64,000 nucleotides of DNA, from positions 62,001 through 126,000 of the forward strand of contig JAMLJA010000008.1 in NCBI GenBank assembly GCA_023953905.1, given 5' to 3'. The DNA is from Rhizobiaceae bacterium (GTDB lineage: Bacteria > Pseudomonadota > Alphaproteobacteria > Rhizobiales > Rhizobiaceae). Within the stretch, counting starts at the first letter, position 1, and every line of letters starts with the position of its first letter. A program made the translations under genes and the position numbers. The notes below the pieces were generated by a model that was not told where the DNA came from, ran no database searches, and worked only from the letters and a program-made list of their open reading frames with translations. Below, in pieces: positions 35,460 through 44,542 of the stretch.

Positions 35460-35867
35460 GTGGCCCGCGTTACCGTTGAAGACTGCATCGACAAGGTCGA
35501 CAACCGCTTCGAGCTCGTTCTTTTGGCAAGCCATCGCGCCCGGCAGATTTCTCAGGGCGCATCGATTCTCCTCGATCGTGACAACGACAAGAATCCAGTT
35601 GTTGCGCTGCGCGAGATAGCTGACGAAGTGCTGTCGCCGGGTGATCTCAAGGAAGATCTGATTCACTCGCTACAGAAGCACGTCGAGATTGACGAGCCTG
35701 AAGCTCCCGACGCGCCAGAACCTTCTGCCGCTGGAGAAGTTCCGGCCGTTGCAGGCGGAAGCGATGATGATGAAGAGAGCAATATCGCTTTCGATCGGAT
35801 GACTGAGGAAGACCTTCTCGCCGGCATCGAGGGGCTCGTGGCTCCCGAAAAGAGTGACGACTTCTGA
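35460..35867 (+). CDS. rpoZ: RNA polymerase omega subunit
   Basis: The 135-residue protein begins with the omega signature [25 protein letters not shown] sequence ([16 protein letters not shown]) and [23 protein letters not shown]. It stabilises the beta' subunit and takes part in the ppGpp response. The acidic C-terminal extension (Pro/Glu/Asp rich, about 70-135) is typical of rhizobial omega. The start is GTG at 35460 with GAAAGGGG upstream. A terminator follows, so it is at least partly uncoupled from rsh. Confidence 0.95.
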   Translation: MARVTVEDCIDKVDNRFELVLLASHRARQISQGASILLDRDNDKNPVVALREIADEVLSPGDLKEDLIHSLQKHVEIDEPEAPDAPEPSAAGEVPAVAGGSDDDEESNIAFDRMTEEDLLAGIEGLVAPEKSDDF

Positions 35868-35921
35868 TCCTGTAATGGTCAACCGCACTTTCTTGGTGCG
35901 CGAATCGTGACTAAGAATGAC

Positions 35922-35960
35922 AAGCGCTGCGTTTCGTACGCGGCGCTTGATTTGTTTGTT
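35922..35960 (+). terminator. Terminator between rpoZ and rsh
   Basis: An 11-bp stem (35922-35932 with 35938-35948, one G-T wobble) with a 5-nt loop ttcgt is followed by a T-rich stretch, gatttgtttgtt. It lies 55 bp after the rpoZ stop and just before rsh, so rsh probably has some independent transcription or depends on read-through. Confidence 0.7.
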
Positions 35961-35985
35961 ATGCCTTTCGTTCGGGAATTCGCCC

Positions 35986-38211
35986 ATGATGCGTCAGTAT
36001 GAGCTTGTCGAGCGCGTTCAGCGCTACAAGCCTGACGCGAATGAGGCATTGCTCAACAAAGCCTATGTCTATGCAATGCAGAAGCATGGCCATCAGCGCC
36101 GCGCCTCTGGTGACCCATACTTTTCGCATCCACTTGAGGTCGCCGCGATCCTGACCGACATGCATATGGACGAGGCCACCATTGCCGTTGCCCTCCTGCA
36201 TGACACCATCGAGGACACGAGCGCCACGCGACAGGAGATCGACGAATTGTTCGGTCCCGATCTTGGCCGCCTTGTCGAGGGACTGACGAAGCTCAAGAAA
36301 CTGGATCTGGTCTCGAAGAAGGCCGAGCAGGCCGAGAACCTGCGAAAGCTGTTGCTGGCGATCGCGGAGGACGTTCGCGTCCTGCTGGTCAAGCTCGCCG
36401 ACCGCCTGCACAATATGCGCACGCTCGACCATGTCCCTGAGAGCAAGCGCCTGCGCATCGCCGAGGAGACGATGGAAATCTATGCGCCGCTTGCGGGGCG
36501 CATGGGTATGCAAGGTGTGCGTGAAGAGCTCGAGGAACTTGCGTTCCGGCACATCAATCCCGATGCCTACAAGACGGTCACCGAACGCCTCGCGGAAGTT
36601 GTCGATCGCAACAAGGGGGTGATCGAGGAGATCGAAGCGACGCTCTCCAAGCTCTTCGAGAAATATGGTCTGAATGCCAGCGTCAAAAGCCGCCAGAAGA
36701 AGCCATGGTCGGTGTTTCGCAAGATGGAGACCAAGAGCCTGTCGTTCGAACAGCTTTCGGACATCTTCGGTTTCAGGGTCCTGGTAGACAGCGTGGAGGA
36801 GTGCTATCGCGCACTGGGCGCCATTCATACCTCGTGGCCTTTGGTGCCCGGGCGTTTCAAGGATTACATCTCCACGCCGAAGCAGAACGATTATCGATCG
36901 ATCCATACGACGATTGTCGGTCCCTCGAAGCAGCGCGTCGAACTGCAAATCCGCACCCGGGACATGAACGAAATCGCCGAGTACGGCGTTGCGGCTCACG
37001 CAATTTACAAGGACACGCCATCGGGCGTCGTCCAGTCCAGTCCCGCTCTGTCAAAAGACACCAACGCCTATGCGTGGTTGCGGCACACCATCGAACAACT
37101 CGCCGAAGGCGACAATCCCGAAGACTTTCTTGAGAACACAAAGCTAGAACTGTTTCAGGATCAGGTCTTCTGTTTCACGCCGAAGGGGCGCCTGATCGCG
37201 CTGCCGCGTGGCGCCACTCCGATCGACTTCGCCTATGCCGTGCACACGGATGTCGGCGACACATGTGTGGGCGCGCGCCTCAACGGCCGTACCATGCCGC
37301 TGATGACCGAGTTGAAGAATGGTGACGAGGTCGAGATCATCCGCTCCAAGGCGCAAACGCCACCTGCAGCCTGGGAGTCCATGGTCGTGACGGGCAAGGC
37401 ACGCGCCGCGATCCGGCGTGCCACCAAGAATGCCGTGCGCAAGCAATATTCCGGCCTCGGTCTTCGTATTCTGGAGCGCGCGTTCGAACGTGCCGGAAAG
37501 ACGTTCCACAAGGAAAAGCTGAAGCCGGTGTTGCCGCGTCTGGCACGCAAGGACGTTGAAGATGCTCTCGCTTCGGTGGGGCGCGGTGAACTCGCATCGG
37601 CCGATGTGCTGAAAGCCGTGTTCCCCGACTACCGGGATGAGCGCGTCACACCCATGCCGCAAAAGCCGCGCGAAGAGGGCTGGTTCAACCTGCGCAATGC
37701 GGCCGGCATGCTGTTTCAGTTGCCGGGCAAGGCGCGCCGCGGTGGCGCGGGGCGCGAGGACGGAGCAGTGCCGATCCGCGGCGTACGCGGGGATCTGCCG
37801 GTCAAGTTTGCACCTGAAGGCGCGGTCCCCGGCGATCGAATTGTCGGCATCCTGCAGCCGGGGGCGGGGATTACCATCTATCCGATCCAGTCGCCGTCGC
37901 TCATTGCCTTCGACGATCAGCCAGAACGCTGGGTCGACGTGCGCTGGGACATTGAAGAGGGAATGAAGGAGCGCTTTCCTGCCCGCGTCTCGGTAACAGC
38001 GATCAACTCGCCGGGCTCACTTGCCGAGATCGCTCAGGTGATCGCCACGAACGACGCGAATATTCACATGCTGTCCATGGTGCGCACGGCCCCCGATTTC
38101 ACCGAGATGTTGATTGATCTGGAGGTTTGGGACCTCAAGCATCTCAATCGTCTCCTTTCCCAACTCAAAGACAGTTCGGCCGTGGGCGGCGTGCGGCGCG
38201 TCAATGGCTGA
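35986..38211 (+). CDS. rsh: Bifunctional (p)ppGpp synthetase/hydrolase (RelA/SpoT homologue)
   Basis: The 741-residue protein has, in order, the HD hydrolase domain with the intact ALLHDTIEDT motif, the synthetase domain (FGFRVLVDSVEECYRALG, KDYISTPKQNDYRSIHT), a TGS domain (CFTPKGRLIALPRGATPIDFAYAVHTDVG) and a C-terminal ACT domain. Both activities should be present, as is usual for the single Rsh of this group. The start is ATG at 35986 (MMRQYELVERVQ), not the upstream ATG at 35917 that lies in the terminator stem. Confidence 0.97.
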   Translation: MMRQYELVERVQRYKPDANEALLNKAYVYAMQKHGHQRRASGDPYFSHPLEVAAILTDMHMDEATIAVALLHDTIEDTSATRQEIDELFGPDLGRLVEGLTKLKKLDLVSKKAEQAENLRKLLLAIAEDVRVLLVKLADRLHNMRTLDHVPESKRLRIAEETMEIYAPLAGRMGMQGVREELEELAFRHINPDAYKTVTERLAEVVDRNKGVIEEIEATLSKLFEKYGLNASVKSRQKKPWSVFRKMETKSLSFEQLSDIFGFRVLVDSVEECYRALGAIHTSWPLVPGRFKDYISTPKQNDYRSIHTTIVGPSKQRVELQIRTRDMNEIAEYGVAAHAIYKDTPSGVVQSSPALSKDTNAYAWLRHTIEQLAEGDNPEDFLENTKLELFQDQVFCFTPKGRLIALPRGATPIDFAYAVHTDVGDTCVGARLNGRTMPLMTELKNGDEVEIIRSKAQTPPAAWESMVVTGKARAAIRRATKNAVRKQYSGLGLRILERAFERAGKTFHKEKLKPVLPRLARKDVEDALASVGRGELASADVLKAVFPDYRDERVTPMPQKPREEGWFNLRNAAGMLFQLPGKARRGGAGREDGAVPIRGVRGDLPVKFAPEGAVPGDRIVGILQPGAGITIYPIQSPSLIAFDDQPERWVDVRWDIEEGMKERFPARVSVTAINSPGSLAEIAQVIATNDANIHMLSMVRTAPDFTEMLIDLEVWDLKHLNRLLSQLKDSSAVGGVRRVNG

Positions 38212-38232
38212 GATCGGCATGAAGGACAGCAG

Positions 38233-38811
38233 ATGAACACGTCAGAGGTTCTCGACATATTTCGCTCCGCAGGCGCTGTGCTCGAGGGGCATTTCATCCT
38301 GACGTCCGGGCTGCGCAGTCCCGTCTTCTTGCAGAAGGCACGCGTCTTCATGCACGCAGACAAGACCGAGGCGCTATGCAAGGCGCTCGCTGACAAGATT
38401 CGCAGCGAGGTTCCGGGCCACATCGACTATGTCGTCGGTCCTGCGATCGGCGGCTTGATCCCGGCATATGAGACGTCGCGCCATCTCGGCGTGCCTGCAA
38501 TCTGGGTGGAGCGGGAGGCCGGCGAGTTCCGGCTTCGCCGCTTTGAGATCGACAGGGGCGCGAGGGTGGTAATCGTCGAGGACATCGTCACGACGGGTCT
38601 GTCCATTCGCGAGACGATAGACTGCCTGAAAAAGCTTGGTGCGGAGGTCGTGGCAGCCGCTTGCATCATAGATCGCTCCGCTGGAAAATCGGATGTGGGC
38701 GTTCCGTTGATCGCACTGGCAGAGTATGAGGTTCCGGCCTATCCGGCCGATCAGCTTCCACCTGAGTTGCAGGCCATTCCTGCTGTCAAACCCGGCAGTC
38801 GAAACCTCTGA
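38233..38811 (+). CDS. pyrE: Orotate phosphoribosyltransferase
   Basis: The 192-residue enzyme has the PRPP-binding motif [13 protein letters not shown] and the flexible-loop segment [13 protein letters not shown]. It converts orotate and PRPP to OMP in pyrimidine synthesis. It follows rsh by 21 bp and precedes acpS by 12 bp, consistent with an operon. A pdxJ gene, often found here in relatives, is absent. Confidence 0.95.
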   Translation: MNTSEVLDIFRSAGAVLEGHFILTSGLRSPVFLQKARVFMHADKTEALCKALADKIRSEVPGHIDYVVGPAIGGLIPAYETSRHLGVPAIWVEREAGEFRLRRFEIDRGARVVIVEDIVTTGLSIRETIDCLKKLGAEVVAAACIIDRSAGKSDVGVPLIALAEYEVPAYPADQLPPELQAIPAVKPGSRNL

Positions 38812-38823
38812 GGTCGCGAAGAA

Positions 38824-39228
38824 GTGATCATCGGCATCGGCAGTGACCTGATCGACATCCGGCGGATCGAGAGGACGCTCGAGCGGCATGGTGAGCGCTT
38901 CATCTCCCGCGTGTTCACCGAGGTCGAACGCGCGCGGTCCGAGCGTCGAAAGCTCCGGGCGGCATCCTATGCCAAGCGGTTCGCAGCGAAGGAAGCCTGC
39001 GCCAAGGCGCTTGGAACCGGCCTGGCGCGGGGTGTATTCTGGCGGGACATGGGTGTGGTGAACCTTCCCGGCGGCAAACCGACGATGAATCTGACGGGAG
39101 GCGCGGCGGAAGTGCTGGCTCGACTGCTACCGTCGGGGCATCGCGCCAGTATCCATCTGACGATCACAGATGACCAACCGATGGCACAGGCGTTCGTCAT
39201 CATAGAAGCGCTGAGGGTCGAAGTTTAG
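38824..39228 (+). CDS. acpS: Holo-[acyl-carrier-protein] synthase
   Basis: The 134-residue enzyme shows the two AcpS signatures: the Mg-binding aspartate in [14 protein letters not shown] and the glutamate in [16 protein letters not shown]. It transfers phosphopantetheine to ACP. The start is GTG at 38824 (GTG ATC ATC), 12 bp after pyrE. Overall order pyrE-acpS-lepB-rnc-era is conserved in this group. Confidence 0.95.
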   Translation: MIIGIGSDLIDIRRIERTLERHGERFISRVFTEVERARSERRKLRAASYAKRFAAKEACAKALGTGLARGVFWRDMGVVNLPGGKPTMNLTGGAAEVLARLLPSGHRASIHLTITDDQPMAQAFVIIEALRVEV

Positions 39229-39325
39229 CCATCATCGTCAACCACGTCGCCGCAGCTCGATCGGAAGCGTTGCCCGCAACGTGTCAAGCGGCTAAGACGA
39301 ACCCCGTTCGAAACCTGAGGAAGAA

Positions 39326-40075
39326 ATGAGCGTGGCTGAAAAGTCCCAGAAGAAGGCCGGCGGTTTAGGTGAAACCGTCAGCGTCATCGTGCAGGCGCTT
39401 GTTCTTGCGCTCGTCATCCGAACATTTCTGTTCCAGCCCTTCTCGATACCTTCGGGATCGATGCGGCCCACATTGCTGGAGGGCGACTATCTGTTCGTCA
39501 CCAAATGGGCCTATGGCTATTCTCGCTACTCCCTTCCGTTCGGCCTTGATCTGTTTTCGGGTCGCATTTGGGGCAGCGAGCCCAAGCGCGGCGAGGTGGT
39601 GGTTTTCAAGTTTCCGCCCGATCCATCGCTTGATTATATAAAGCGGGTGATTGGTCTTCCGGGCGATGTCATTCAGATGCGCGGCGGACAGTTGTTTATC
39701 AACGGCACTGGCGTGCCGCGCGAGAAGGTCGGCCAGATCGACAATCCGGACATCACGGAGACTGTTGGGCCGGTGGACGTCTACCGCGAGACGCTGCCCA
39801 ATGGCGTCAGCTACGACACGCTGGACCTGACGCCAAATGGTGTTGGAGACGATACGCGCGAGTACATCGTGCCGCCGGGGCACTATTTCATGATGGGCGA
39901 CAATCGCGACAATTCCAGCGATAGCCGCTTCGCGGTAGGTTTCGTTCCTTATGACAACCTTGTCGGGCGCGCCAACATCATCTTCTTCTCCATAGCAGGC
40001 GGTGCGAGCCCGCTTGAGATATGGAAGTGGCCGACCGAGATGCGGCCGACACGATTGCTGAACTTCGTGAAGTGA
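39326..40075 (+). CDS. lepB: Signal peptidase I
   Basis: The 249-residue membrane protease has one N-terminal transmembrane helix (about 16-36), the catalytic serine in IPSGSMRPTL, the general-base lysine in YIKRVIGLPGD and box E MGDNRDNSSDSR. It removes signal peptides from exported proteins. The start is ATG at 39326 after TGAGGAAG. Its stop and the rnc start overlap in TGATG. Confidence 0.97.
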   Translation: MSVAEKSQKKAGGLGETVSVIVQALVLALVIRTFLFQPFSIPSGSMRPTLLEGDYLFVTKWAYGYSRYSLPFGLDLFSGRIWGSEPKRGEVVVFKFPPDPSLDYIKRVIGLPGDVIQMRGGQLFINGTGVPREKVGQIDNPDITETVGPVDVYRETLPNGVSYDTLDLTPNGVGDDTREYIVPPGHYFMMGDNRDNSSDSRFAVGFVPYDNLVGRANIIFFSIAGGASPLEIWKWPTEMRPTRLLNFVK

Positions 40076-40794
40076 TGGCGCTGAAACGACCCACGGGAGA
40101 CAAGCTGGCGGCCGAGATCGCTTCGCGCGTTGGCCACGCATTTCGAGATGTCGCGCTGCTTCAACGGGCGCTGACCCATTCGAGCGTTCGAGGCAAGGTC
40201 GGTACGGACAATGAGCGGCTTGAGTTTCTCGGCGATCGCGTGTTGGCGCTTGTGGTGGCCGACATGCTGTTTCGGATCTACCCGAAGGCCGCGCAAGGCG
40301 AGCTGGCAGTGCGCCTGAGCGCGCTGGTCAGCGGCGATGCCTGCGCGGATGTGGCTGACGAGTTGGGGATTGCCGAACTCATTCATGCGGATTCGGCGGT
40401 GAAGGGCGCACAGGGCCGAAAGGCGAAGAATGTGCGCGCCGACGCGGTCGAGGCCCTGATTGCCGCGATTTATCTCGACGGAGGTCTCCAGCAGGCGTCG
40501 GATTTCATCCTGCGTATCTGGGAGAAGAGGGCGCAGCAATCGGTTCGTGCGGTGCGCGATTCCAAGACGATGTTGCAGGAATGGCTTGCGCAGAGAGACA
40601 GTGCGCGCCCATCATATGCGATCGTGGCCCGCGAGGGTCCTGACCACGAACCGATTTTTACAGTCGAGCTTCAGGCGCCGGGGTTCGAACCCTGCCTCGG
40701 CAAGGGGCGTTCGCGCCAGGCAGCGGAGCAAGCCGCCGCGTCGGCATTTCTTGAACGCGAAGGCGTGACCGCCGACGCCGATGAGGCAGCATGA
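40075..40794 (+). CDS. rnc: Ribonuclease III
   Basis: The 239-residue enzyme has the RNase III signature NERLEFLGDRVL, the second acidic cluster DAVEALIAAIYLDGG and a C-terminal double-stranded RNA-binding domain (about 165-232). It processes rRNA and other dsRNA. The start is ATG at 40075, overlapping the lepB stop; the frame extends to 40021 inside lepB. Its stop overlaps the era start (ATGA). Confidence 0.96.
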   Translation: MALKRPTGDKLAAEIASRVGHAFRDVALLQRALTHSSVRGKVGTDNERLEFLGDRVLALVVADMLFRIYPKAAQGELAVRLSALVSGDACADVADELGIAELIHADSAVKGAQGRKAKNVRADAVEALIAAIYLDGGLQQASDFILRIWEKRAQQSVRAVRDSKTMLQEWLAQRDSARPSYAIVAREGPDHEPIFTVELQAPGFEPCLGKGRSRQAAEQAAASAFLEREGVTADADEAA

Positions 40795-41720
40795 ACACCG
40801 AGCCCACCACAGATACAAAGGATAGCGGGGGACCCCGGTCCGGGTTCGTGGCGCTGATCGGCGCTCCCAATGCCGGCAAGTCGACGCTCGTCAATCAACT
40901 TGTCGGCGCGAAAGTGTCCATCGTCACCCACAAGGTCCAGACAACCCGAGCGATCGTGCGAGGCATCGCCACGCATGACAACGCTCAGATCGTCTTCGTG
41001 GATACACCTGGCATCTTCAAGCCGCGCCGCCGGCTCGATCAGGCCATGGTGACGACGGCATGGGGAGGCGCGAAAGACGCTGACTTCGTGCTGGTCCTGA
41101 TTGACGCGGAACGGGGCATCAAGGGTGATGCCGAGGCGCTGCTGGCCAATCTTGAAAGCGTGCGCCAGCCAAAAATACTGGTGCTGAACAAGATCGATCG
41201 CGTCAGCCGCGAGACGCTGCTGGAACTTACAGCAGAAGCAAACAAGAGCGCGAGCTTCGATCGCACCTTCATGGTGTCGGCCCTGACCGGTTCGGGTTGC
41301 AAGGACGTTCTGGAATATCTGGCGAAAGCGCTGCCCGTTGGGCCCTGGTATTATCCGGAAGATCAGATTTCCGATCTGCCGATGCGTCAGCTCGCGGCCG
41401 AGATAACGCGCGAAAAGCTTTTCCTGCGCCTGCATCAGGAGCTTCCTTACTCTTCTCACGTCGAAACCGAGAAGTGGGAGGAAAAGAAGGACGGCTCGGT
41501 ACGCATAGAGCAGGTCATCTATGTAGAACGGGATAGCCAGAAGAAGATCGTTCTCGGCCACAAGGGCGAGACAATTCGAGCCATTGGTCAATCGTCGCGC
41601 AAGGAAATTGGCGAGATTCTCGATCAGAAGGTCCATCTCTTTCTGTTCGTGAAGGTCAGGGAGAACTGGGGCAACGATCCCGAGCGCTATCGCGAAATGG
41701 GGCTTCAGTTTCCCCGCTAA
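40791..41720 (+). CDS. era: GTPase Era
   Basis: The 309-residue protein has G1 GAPNAGKST, G2 Q-T-T-R in KVQTTRAI, G3 DTPG and G4 NKID, and a C-terminal KH domain with VLGHKGETIRAIG. It binds 16S rRNA during 30S assembly. The start overlaps the rnc stop. In related genomes recO usually follows directly; here an oxidoreductase gene intervenes. Confidence 0.97.
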   Translation: MNTEPTTDTKDSGGPRSGFVALIGAPNAGKSTLVNQLVGAKVSIVTHKVQTTRAIVRGIATHDNAQIVFVDTPGIFKPRRRLDQAMVTTAWGGAKDADFVLVLIDAERGIKGDAEALLANLESVRQPKILVLNKIDRVSRETLLELTAEANKSASFDRTFMVSALTGSGCKDVLEYLAKALPVGPWYYPEDQISDLPMRQLAAEITREKLFLRLHQELPYSSHVETEKWEEKKDGSVRIEQVIYVERDSQKKIVLGHKGETIRAIGQSSRKEIGEILDQKVHLFLFVKVRENWGNDPERYREMGLQFPR

Positions 41721-41730
41721 GTTCCCGTCC

Positions 41731-41750
41731 AGATGGCGGCACTGCCATCT
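41731..41750 (+). terminator. Weak stem-loop after era
   Basis: AGATGGC (41731-41737) and GCCATCT (41744-41750) form a 7-bp stem with loop ggcact, 10 bp after the era stop. No T run follows, so it may be an attenuating structure or 3' end stabiliser rather than a full terminator. Confidence 0.3.
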
Positions 41751-41803
41751 TGCGCGTGCCTCCCGACAGTGGCTTAGATGAGCTAAACGGGAGAGCAATC
41801 CTT

Positions 41804-42805
41804 ATGACCACACGCATCGGGGTGATCGGCGCAGGCGTCATGGGGGCCGGGCACGCGCTGATGCTGAGCTCGCAGATCGCGGGTTGTCAGGTGACCGCGA
41901 TCGCCGATGCCGATGAAGCGCGCGCACGCAGCGTTGCGCAAAAGCTCGGCGATGCCAGGACATTTAGCAATGCTCACGCTCTGATCCACAACGACGAAGT
42001 GGATGCAATTGTGGTCGCATCTCCCGACCCAACCCATCATCCGCTGGTTCTCGAGTGTTTGCGTCTCGGCAAGCCGGTGCTGTGCGAAAAGCCGCTCGCT
42101 GTCACATCGCGCGAATGTCTGGAGATCGTTGAAGCGGAGATGTCTGCTGGCAAACGCCTCGTGCAGGTCGGTTTCATGCGCCGCTTCGATCCGGGCTACG
42201 AGGCAATGAAATCTGCGATCGATGACCGGCGTCATGGCTTGCCGCTGTTTCTCCACTGCATTCACAGAAACGCAGTTGCTGCCTCCTACACGACGTCCGA
42301 GGCGATAATTTTGAACACTGCCGTGCATGAGCTCGATGCCGCGCGCTATCTGCTCGGTGAGGAATTCGTCAACGCGACCGCGCGATCCAGTCGGGCGACA
42401 AGTGCTGCCCCTGGCCGGCGTCCGCAGTTTCTGCTGCTGGAGACCGCCTCTGGCGTGCTGGTCGATATCGAAGCGTTTGTCGATGCGCAGTATGGCTATG
42501 ATGTGCGTGCCGAGCTTGTGTGCGAGACAGGGGCCATGTCTCTCGCCCAGACCCATGCGATCCAGACATATGGGGCAGGGACGATCGGCAAATCACTCTA
42601 CGGCGACTGGATGGGCCGTTTCGACGACGCCTATCGCCGCGAGTTACAGGCCTGGGTCACGGCCATCCGTATGGGCGGCCACGTCGGCGCCTCGGCCTGG
42701 GACGGCTATGCGTCGACACTGACGGCAGAGCTTTGCCTGGATGCGTTCAAGTCCCAGCGGATGGTCCGCATCGATATGGACTCGCGTCCCGCCTTCTATG
42801 ACTGA
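41804..42805 (+). CDS. Gfo/Idh/MocA family oxidoreductase
   Basis: The 333-residue NAD(P)-dependent enzyme has the Rossmann motif GVIGAGVMGAGHA, the family segment EKPLAVT with its conserved lysine, and FMRRFDPGY. It probably oxidises a sugar or inositol (several inositol 2-dehydrogenases look like this). The start is ATG at 41804 after CGGGAGAG. It sits between era and recO, interrupting an otherwise conserved housekeeping order, and no sugar transporter is adjacent. Confidence 0.88.
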   Translation: MTTRIGVIGAGVMGAGHALMLSSQIAGCQVTAIADADEARARSVAQKLGDARTFSNAHALIHNDEVDAIVVASPDPTHHPLVLECLRLGKPVLCEKPLAVTSRECLEIVEAEMSAGKRLVQVGFMRRFDPGYEAMKSAIDDRRHGLPLFLHCIHRNAVAASYTTSEAIILNTAVHELDAARYLLGEEFVNATARSSRATSAAPGRRPQFLLLETASGVLVDIEAFVDAQYGYDVRAELVCETGAMSLAQTHAIQTYGAGTIGKSLYGDWMGRFDDAYRRELQAWVTAIRMGGHVGASAWDGYASTLTAELCLDAFKSQRMVRIDMDSRPAFYD

Positions 42806-43070
42806 CAGAGAAATCGGGCATGCGGCCTGAAAACACATGAGGGCGCACTATTTGGAGCGAGGGAGAGCAGATGCCGTCCGCGACCGTCGAACTTCGCAAT
42901 ATCGAAGGAACAGAAGCAGCCCGCACAACGTGATTGATCTCGCGGTGGCTGACAGCACGGCCGCGAACTCGGTGACCAGGTGCTTTCCGGTAAGGGTTGT
43001 ACCTGCCATCACTCCATGAATGCTGCGTCCTGACTTGATTTTGCCGCTTGGCCAGTAGAAGGCTCGGCTG

Positions 43071-43832
43071 ATGGAATGGCGCGACGAGGGAATCGTTCTC
43101 GGCACGAGGAAGCATGGCGAGACCAGTGTGATCCTCGAAGTGATGACGCACGCGCACGGACGCCATCTCGGCATGGTACGTGGAGGGCGGTCGCGAAAAC
43201 AGCAGCCGACGCTCCAGCCCGGCAATCTCGTTGAGGTTCTTTGGCGGGCGCGTCTCGACGAGCATATGGGGACATTTCAGGCCGAGGCGCTCGAACTCAA
43301 TGCCGCCCGCCTGTTCGACAGCGCAAGCGCGATATTCGCGATCCAGACATTGGCCGCCCATTTGAGACTGTTGCCCGAACGTGATCCCCACACCTCACTC
43401 TACGAAGCCTTGAAGGTCATGATTGCGCATCTCGACCAACCGCAGGCGGCGGGCGAACTGGTCGTGCGCTTCGAAGTTCTGCTTTTGGAGGAACTGGGCT
43501 TTGGGCTCGATCTCGCAAGATGCGCCGCGACAGGTACCCGCGACGATCTCGCTTATGTGTCGCCAAAGTCCGGGCGGGCAGTATCCCGGGAAGCGGGCGC
43601 GCCCTGGCATGACCGGATGCTGCCGCTTCCCGCGTTTCTGGGGGCTGGTGCTGGCGTTCGCGCCGACATCGCGGCACTCAACGAGGCGTTCCGTCTCACT
43701 GGCTTCTTTCTGACGCGCAGTGTCTACGAGCCCCGCGGCATAGTGGCGCCCGAGGCCCGTTCGGGACTGCTGGGAGCGTTGGCCCGCCATTTTTCCAGAC
43801 ATGACATAGCGAACGGGAATAATGCTGCATGA
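43071..43832 (+). CDS. recO: DNA repair protein RecO
   Basis: The 253-residue protein starts with the RecO OB-fold sequence [17 protein letters not shown] and continues with [16 protein letters not shown] and a helical C-terminal part. It loads RecA in gap repair with RecF/RecR. The zinc-binding cysteines present in some RecO proteins are not evident. Its stop overlaps the thioesterase start (ATGA). Confidence 0.95.
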   Translation: MEWRDEGIVLGTRKHGETSVILEVMTHAHGRHLGMVRGGRSRKQQPTLQPGNLVEVLWRARLDEHMGTFQAEALELNAARLFDSASAIFAIQTLAAHLRLLPERDPHTSLYEALKVMIAHLDQPQAAGELVVRFEVLLLEELGFGLDLARCAATGTRDDLAYVSPKSGRAVSREAGAPWHDRMLPLPAFLGAGAGVRADIAALNEAFRLTGFFLTRSVYEPRGIVAPEARSGLLGALARHFSRHDIANGNNAA

Positions 43833-44347
43833 CCCAGATCGAACTCCTTCCAGGCCACATTTCGAGGTTGGGCGTGGGGACCATTCCGCTTGCCGATCTC
43901 GCGAAGTTTTCCGGGCTGGAGCTTCTTCAGCGGCTGATTGAAGGGCTCTATCCCGCACCAACGATGGCCGCCACTCTCAACTTCACCCTCGTTGAAGTTT
44001 CAGAGGGGCATGCCGTCTTCAGGGGGCGGCCGGGCACCAATCATCTGAATCCTCTGGGGGGCGTTCACGGGGGATGGGCGGCAGCCATCATGGATTCCGC
44101 ACTTGGTTGCTGCGTCCATTCGACGATGAACGTGGGCGAAGCCTACACGACGGCCGAATTCAAGGTGAACCTTACGCGACCCATTACACCCGACATAGGC
44201 GAGGTAGAGTGTGTGGGGCGCGTGGTGCATCGAGGCCGAACATTGGCGGTCTCCGAGGCATCGCTCAAGGATAAGAATGGCAAGTTGCTCGCCTTCGGAA
44301 CCGAGACCTGTTCGATATTTCCCGCTGCCAATCTCGCGCGTCGATGA
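43829..44347 (+). CDS. PaaI-family hotdog thioesterase
   Basis: The 172-residue protein has the hotdog thioesterase motif [18 protein letters not shown] and the segment [14 protein letters not shown]. It probably hydrolyses an acyl-CoA. An N-terminal extension of about 40 residues precedes the hotdog domain. It is coupled to recO by an ATGA overlap, which may reflect operon economy rather than function. Confidence 0.88.
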   Translation: MTQIELLPGHISRLGVGTIPLADLAKFSGLELLQRLIEGLYPAPTMAATLNFTLVEVSEGHAVFRGRPGTNHLNPLGGVHGGWAAAIMDSALGCCVHSTMNVGEAYTTAEFKVNLTRPITPDIGEVECVGRVVHRGRTLAVSEASLKDKNGKLLAFGTETCSIFPAANLARR

Positions 44348-44542
44348 ATTTCTTCGTGGATTGGCAGGCGGCACCACAATCCAAGGTCCACGACTTGGTG
44401 TAAATAGACCTATCGGAACAGGCTGAAGCTGTTTCCGGTACACACATGACTTGGCATATGTTGAGGGGCGCACGTGCCGCCTTGCCTTCCATGGAACGCG
44501 AGATGCGCTCGGGCAGGGCTTGGTTTGCGTGGAGGGGAACCA

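Noticed and set aside
42906..42931. Possible EcfG promoter upstream of recO (GGAAC-N17-CGTG)
   Set aside because: The last base of the -10 differs from the consensus and recO is probably served by its own upstream region.
42837..43019. 60-codon frame between the oxidoreductase and recO
   Set aside because: Arg-rich with no domain; not supported beyond the short possible ABC remnant described in the findings.
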